Positions 5,917 through 7,462 of a DNA stretch of 7,462 nt are shown piece by piece; the stretch's first letter is position 1; every line of letters starts with the position of its first letter. Origin of the DNA: Rickettsia typhi (GTDB lineage Bacteria > Pseudomonadota > Alphaproteobacteria > Rickettsiales > UBA1997); contig CAMDOL010000068.1 in the NCBI GenBank assembly GCA_945903615.1, positions 1 to 7,462 on the forward strand. Direction: 5' to 3'. A model generated the notes under the pieces. That model was not told where the DNA came from, did no database searches, and saw only the letters and a list, made by a program, of their open reading frames with translations. The translations under genes and the position numbers were made by a program.

Positions 5917-6048
5917 TTAATTACCGTCGGTTTTAACCGACGGTTAAGAGATTAAGAAAAACTGGGCTTTAGCCCAAAATCAGAATTATTGGGCTAAAGC
6001 CCTTATTTTAGTTAGTTCTATCCGTCGGTTAAAACCGACGGTAATTAA
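5917..6048. repeat. REPIN-like nested palindromic element (132 bp)
   Basis: Four GC-rich palindromes are arranged A-B-B'-A' in an A/T-rich background. A is ACCGTCGGTT-TT-AACCGACGGT (5923-5944), a hairpin with 10-bp arms. B is GGGCTTTAGCCC (5964-5975). B' is its reverse complement GGGCTAAAGCCC (5991-6002), and A' is the inverted copy of A (6022-6042). The outermost match is a 27-nt perfect inverted repeat, 5917-5943 against 6022-6048, sharing TTAATT flanks. Two REP-like hairpins facing each other is the hallmark of REPINs, non-autonomous repeats mobilised by RAYT (IS200-like Y1) transposases. No such gene is in this window. Because it lies after the dehydratase gene and before dxr, it may also act as a terminator or mRNA-stabilising hairpin. 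GGGCTTTAGCCC-type palindromes are widespread repeats. Confidence 0.75.
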
Positions 6049-6192
6049 CAGCAAAAAAGTTAACTGGGCAGTAATGTCAAGACCCATATTATTAAGTTTA
6101 ATCCCTTCACTCCTCAAATCACCAGAGTTGTAAGTAGTGCTTTCGATCAGTTTTTTGTGCCCAGCAATACCAAGAATTTCAAGGTTGCCTAA
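5986..6192 (-). pseudogene. Possible coding remnant in frame after the dehydratase stop
   Basis: Directly after the TAA of the dehydratase gene (6193-6195) the same frame continues for 68 sense codons to a TAA at 5986-5988. The first ~43 codons read LGNLEILGIAGHKKLIESTT and then YNSGDLRSEGIKLNNMGLDI. They look protein-like in composition and less AT-rich than ordinary spacer; the style recalls repeats of filamentous-haemagglutinin or large surface proteins, but that is inference. The remaining codons run through the REPIN-like element and are not meaningful protein. The piece has no start of its own. It may be the decayed tail of another gene fused here by rearrangement, with the in-frame register being chance. 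Confidence 0.3.
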
Positions 6193-7179
6193 TTATATTT
6201 CGTCACTCAAATAATCTTTCTGCCAAACTTGCCTTGCTGTTTCCGCAGACATATTGCCGCCCGATAAAATTACTAAAATTTTTAATTTTTTAGTTGGCTT
6301 GTTAGTTCTTAGAAACTCAGCACAAGCAGCAATTCCAAGAACTGCGGTTGGTTCAATAAAAATTTTTAGTGAAGTAGAAATAATTTGCGTCCAGCGGATA
6401 ATTTCCTCTTCTTCAATTTCATAAACACCATTTAGTTTTTGAATATATTGAAAATTTACTGCTGATGGGCGAAGGGTTTTGGCTCCGTCAGCGATTGAGT
6501 TTGGAGTCGTTTCGAAACTATAAATTTTTCCAGTTTGATAAGAGACAGAAGTGTCGTTGGCAGATTTGGGTTCCACAGCAAAAACTTGCGGCAAAGTTTT
6601 TTGCTTTTGACAAGCAAGGTAGCTTCCAACAATCAAGCCACCTCCGCCACAAGGCGCAAATACAATGTCCACATCACCAATTTCTTCTAAAGATTCTAGG
6701 CAAGCCGTACCCTGCCCACACACAATATCTTCGTCATTTGAAGAGTGAATATATAAATATCCCTCCAAAACTCTTTCTTCAGCATAAATTTCTGTTTCTT
6801 TTTTAGTCTTCGTTAAAACCACTTCAGCACCATAATTTCGTGTGGCTTTAATTTTATAAGGAGAAGCCTTTTCTTCCATATAAATCAAGGCTTGAATGCC
6901 AAACTGTTTTGCCAAATATGCTACTGCCTGAGCGTGATTTCCAGAGCTCACCGCCACAACTTTTTCTGGAAAATATCCATTTTGTTCTTTAAATTTCAAA
7001 ATTTTATTGACCGCACCACGCATTTTGAAAGAGCTGGTGGTTTGAAAATTCTCGCATTTAAAGAAAATTTCTGCGCCAAGTTTTTGATTTAGCGTTTGAT
7101 TAGTCAAAATTGGAGTTTTGACAACATAATTTTGGATACGATTTTTTGCCTCAACAATATCTTTAAAAGAGAGATTCAT
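6193..7179 (-). CDS. PLP-dependent threonine/serine dehydratase (threonine ammonia-lyase, catabolic-type length, 328 aa)
   Basis: It belongs to the fold-type II PLP enzymes (COG1171) that deaminate L-threonine to 2-oxobutanoate or L-serine to pyruvate; some relatives are serine racemases or hydroxyaspartate dehydratases. The PLP lysine is K52 in SSFKMRGA (49-56). SSGNHAQAVA (78-87) is the substrate-carboxylate loop, CGGGGL (177-182) the Gly loop holding the PLP phosphate, and SGGN (306-309) contacts the pyridine nitrogen. There is no C-terminal ACT domain, so it lacks the isoleucine control of biosynthetic IlvA and matches TdcB in length. The exact substrate cannot be told from sequence; ilvA or tdcB would be over-precise as a symbol. 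The ATG is the natural family start. No Shine-Dalgarno is seen. It is monocistronic, bracketed by an IS-end-like motif just upstream (7205-7224) and the REPIN-like element downstream, so mobile acquisition is possible. Confidence 0.9.
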   Translation of the reverse strand: MNLSFKDIVEAKNRIQNYVVKTPILTNQTLNQKLGAEIFFKCENFQTTSSFKMRGAVNKILKFKEQNGYFPEKVVAVSSGNHAQAVAYLAKQFGIQALIYMEEKASPYKIKATRNYGAEVVLTKTKKETEIYAEERVLEGYLYIHSSNDEDIVCGQGTACLESLEEIGDVDIVFAPCGGGGLIVGSYLACQKQKTLPQVFAVEPKSANDTSVSYQTGKIYSFETTPNSIADGAKTLRPSAVNFQYIQKLNGVYEIEEEEIIRWTQIISTSLKIFIEPTAVLGIAACAEFLRTNKPTKKLKILVILSGGNMSAETARQVWQKDYLSDEI

Positions 7180-7204
7180 ATAATAATTGGTCGTTAGTCA
7201 TTAT

Positions 7205-7226
7205 GAGGCTGTCGCAAAATCGCCAA
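7205..7226. repeat. IS-end-like motif upstream of the dehydratase gene
   Basis: The plus strand reads GAGGCTGTCGCAAAATCGCC (7205-7224), in the style of terminal inverted repeats of many DDE insertion sequences. Positions 7207-7226 are the inverted counterpart of 2887-2906, with 17 of 20 bases matching. The tip faces left towards the dehydratase start, 25 nt away, and on the minus strand CATAAT (7200-7205) at the tip could serve as a -10 box for that gene. An inverted TTGGCGACGCAG nearby (7266-7277) may be a weak partner end. Confidence 0.4.
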
Positions 7227-7292
7227 TATATTTTCTTGGCAAAAAATTTTTAAGCAATTAATTTTTTGGCGACGCAGTGTATAGAAATCCAC

Positions 7293-7314
7293 AAGGAGCT
7301 AAAAAATGAGTTAA
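7293..7314 (+). pseudogene. Interrupted gene start: Shine-Dalgarno, ATG, then stop at a TTAA junction
   Basis: AAGGAG (7293-7298) is a good Shine-Dalgarno placed 7 nt before ATG (7306-7308), but the frame is only ATG AGT TAA. The stop coincides with TTAA (7311-7314), after which an IS-end-like sequence begins. A ribosome binding site of this quality is rare in the window, so this may be the start of a gene cut off by insertion. It could equally be chance. Confidence 0.3.
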
Positions 7315-7376
7315 GGAACCTCTGAACAACTAAAAATTGATATTTCTGAGGATTTTTTGAGTAGAAATTTTATTAC

Positions 7377-7410
7377 TTTTTGGTGGAATATTTCCATATT
7401 TCACCAAAAA
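7377..7410. other. Hairpin: 9-nt perfect arms with an inner palindrome
   Basis: TTTTTGGTG (7377-7385) pairs perfectly with CACCAAAAA (7402-7410) across a 16-nt loop that itself contains GGAATATTTCC (7385-7395). It ends two bases before the ATG at 7413. It may sequester translation of the partial ORF downstream, or act as a terminator on the minus strand. Both are guesses from position. Confidence 0.45.
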
Positions 7411-7412
7411 TA

Positions 7413-7462
7413 ATGGAATTTATGCCAAAAAAGACCAGAAAGATCAATTTTTCTAAAACATT
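7413..7462 (+). CDS. Partial ORF at the right edge (N-terminus MEFMPKKTRKINFSKT), possibly a transposase
   Basis: ATG at 7413-7415, with a second in-frame ATG at 7422, opens a frame still open at the window end. Only 16 residues are visible, basic in character (PKKTRK). The frame is also open upstream to a stop at 7362-7364. A basic N-terminus behind a putative IS end suggests a transposase, but the length is far too short to identify one. Confidence 0.3.
   Translation, partial: MEFMPKKTRKINFSKT

Larger units (their letters stand above)
7315..7462 (+). mobile_element. Possible left end of an insertion sequence running off the window
   Basis: GGAACCTCTGAACAAC (7315-7330) follows a TTAA, which fits the YTAR target preference known for the IS5 group. 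Within 100 bases a plus-strand ORF begins with a basic N-terminus. The 16-mer resembles an IS terminal repeat in style, but neither the other end nor the transposase core is visible. A hairpin (TTTTTGGTG 7377-7385 with CACCAAAAA 7402-7410) lies between the tip and the ORF, as is common in the leader of IS transposase genes. This call is tentative. Confidence 0.3.

Noticed and set aside
5917..6048. Palindromes considered as a riboswitch or tRNA-like structure
   Set aside because: The four palindromes are simple mirrored hairpins with no conserved aptamer core or acceptor, anticodon or T-loop features.
6465..7092. Plus-strand ORFs of 113 and 66 codons within the dehydratase gene
   Set aside because: They are antisense shadows of conserved PLP-enzyme sequence, with His/Gln/Phe-rich unstructured composition.

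Overview
The window is AT-rich and reads as a chromosomal segment of an alphaproteobacterium, most likely from the order Rickettsiales or a similar host-associated lineage. Three things point there: a short NDUFS4-type (ETC complex I) accessory subunit, which in bacteria is an alphaproteobacterial and mitochondrial trait; the compact TIGR02049/PF08886-type glutamate-cysteine ligase; and weak or absent Shine-Dalgarno sequences over AT-rich spacers. A dxr gene shows that the MEP isoprenoid route is present, which argues against the genus Rickettsia and fits Anaplasmataceae, Midichloriaceae or related groups. The lineage is inferred from gene content, not from a tree.

Layout. Positions 1-680 (minus) hold the first 226 codons of a gene that runs off the left edge; its codons look less AT-rich than those of its neighbours and I do not recognise the family. 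Positions 751-2392 (minus) hold three closely spaced genes, transcribed leftward: a small Sec-secreted Lys/Glu-rich protein, a 321-aa lipoprotein and a 131-aa probable lipoprotein, all of unknown function. About 0.8 kb (2393-3203) follows without a confident gene. It contains a decayed copy of the start of the small secreted gene, a pair of direct repeats with an inverted third copy, insertion-sequence-end-like motifs, and a 199-bp inverted repeat with 43-nt arms.

Positions 3204-4714 (plus) carry a probable two-gene operon, the NDUFS4-like subunit and gshA, linking respiratory complex I with glutathione synthesis. dxr (4700-5842, minus) converges on gshA and overlaps its 3' end by 15 bp. Upstream of dxr is a nested palindromic element (5917-6048) resembling a REPIN, then about 200 bases that stay open in frame with, and just beyond, the stop codon of the next gene. 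That gene (6193-7179, minus) encodes a TdcB-sized PLP-dependent threonine/serine dehydratase.

The right end (7180-7462) looks mobile. It has an IS-end-like motif in the opposite orientation to the one at 2887-2906, a gene start with a good Shine-Dalgarno that stops after two codons at a TTAA, and a possible second IS end leading into a partial plus-strand ORF. The core metabolic block is thus bracketed by repeat and IS debris. I see no CRISPR array, tRNA, rRNA or complete defence system. The most interesting structures are the 43-nt-arm inverted repeat, the REPIN-like element, and the small envelope cassette with its decayed paralogue.
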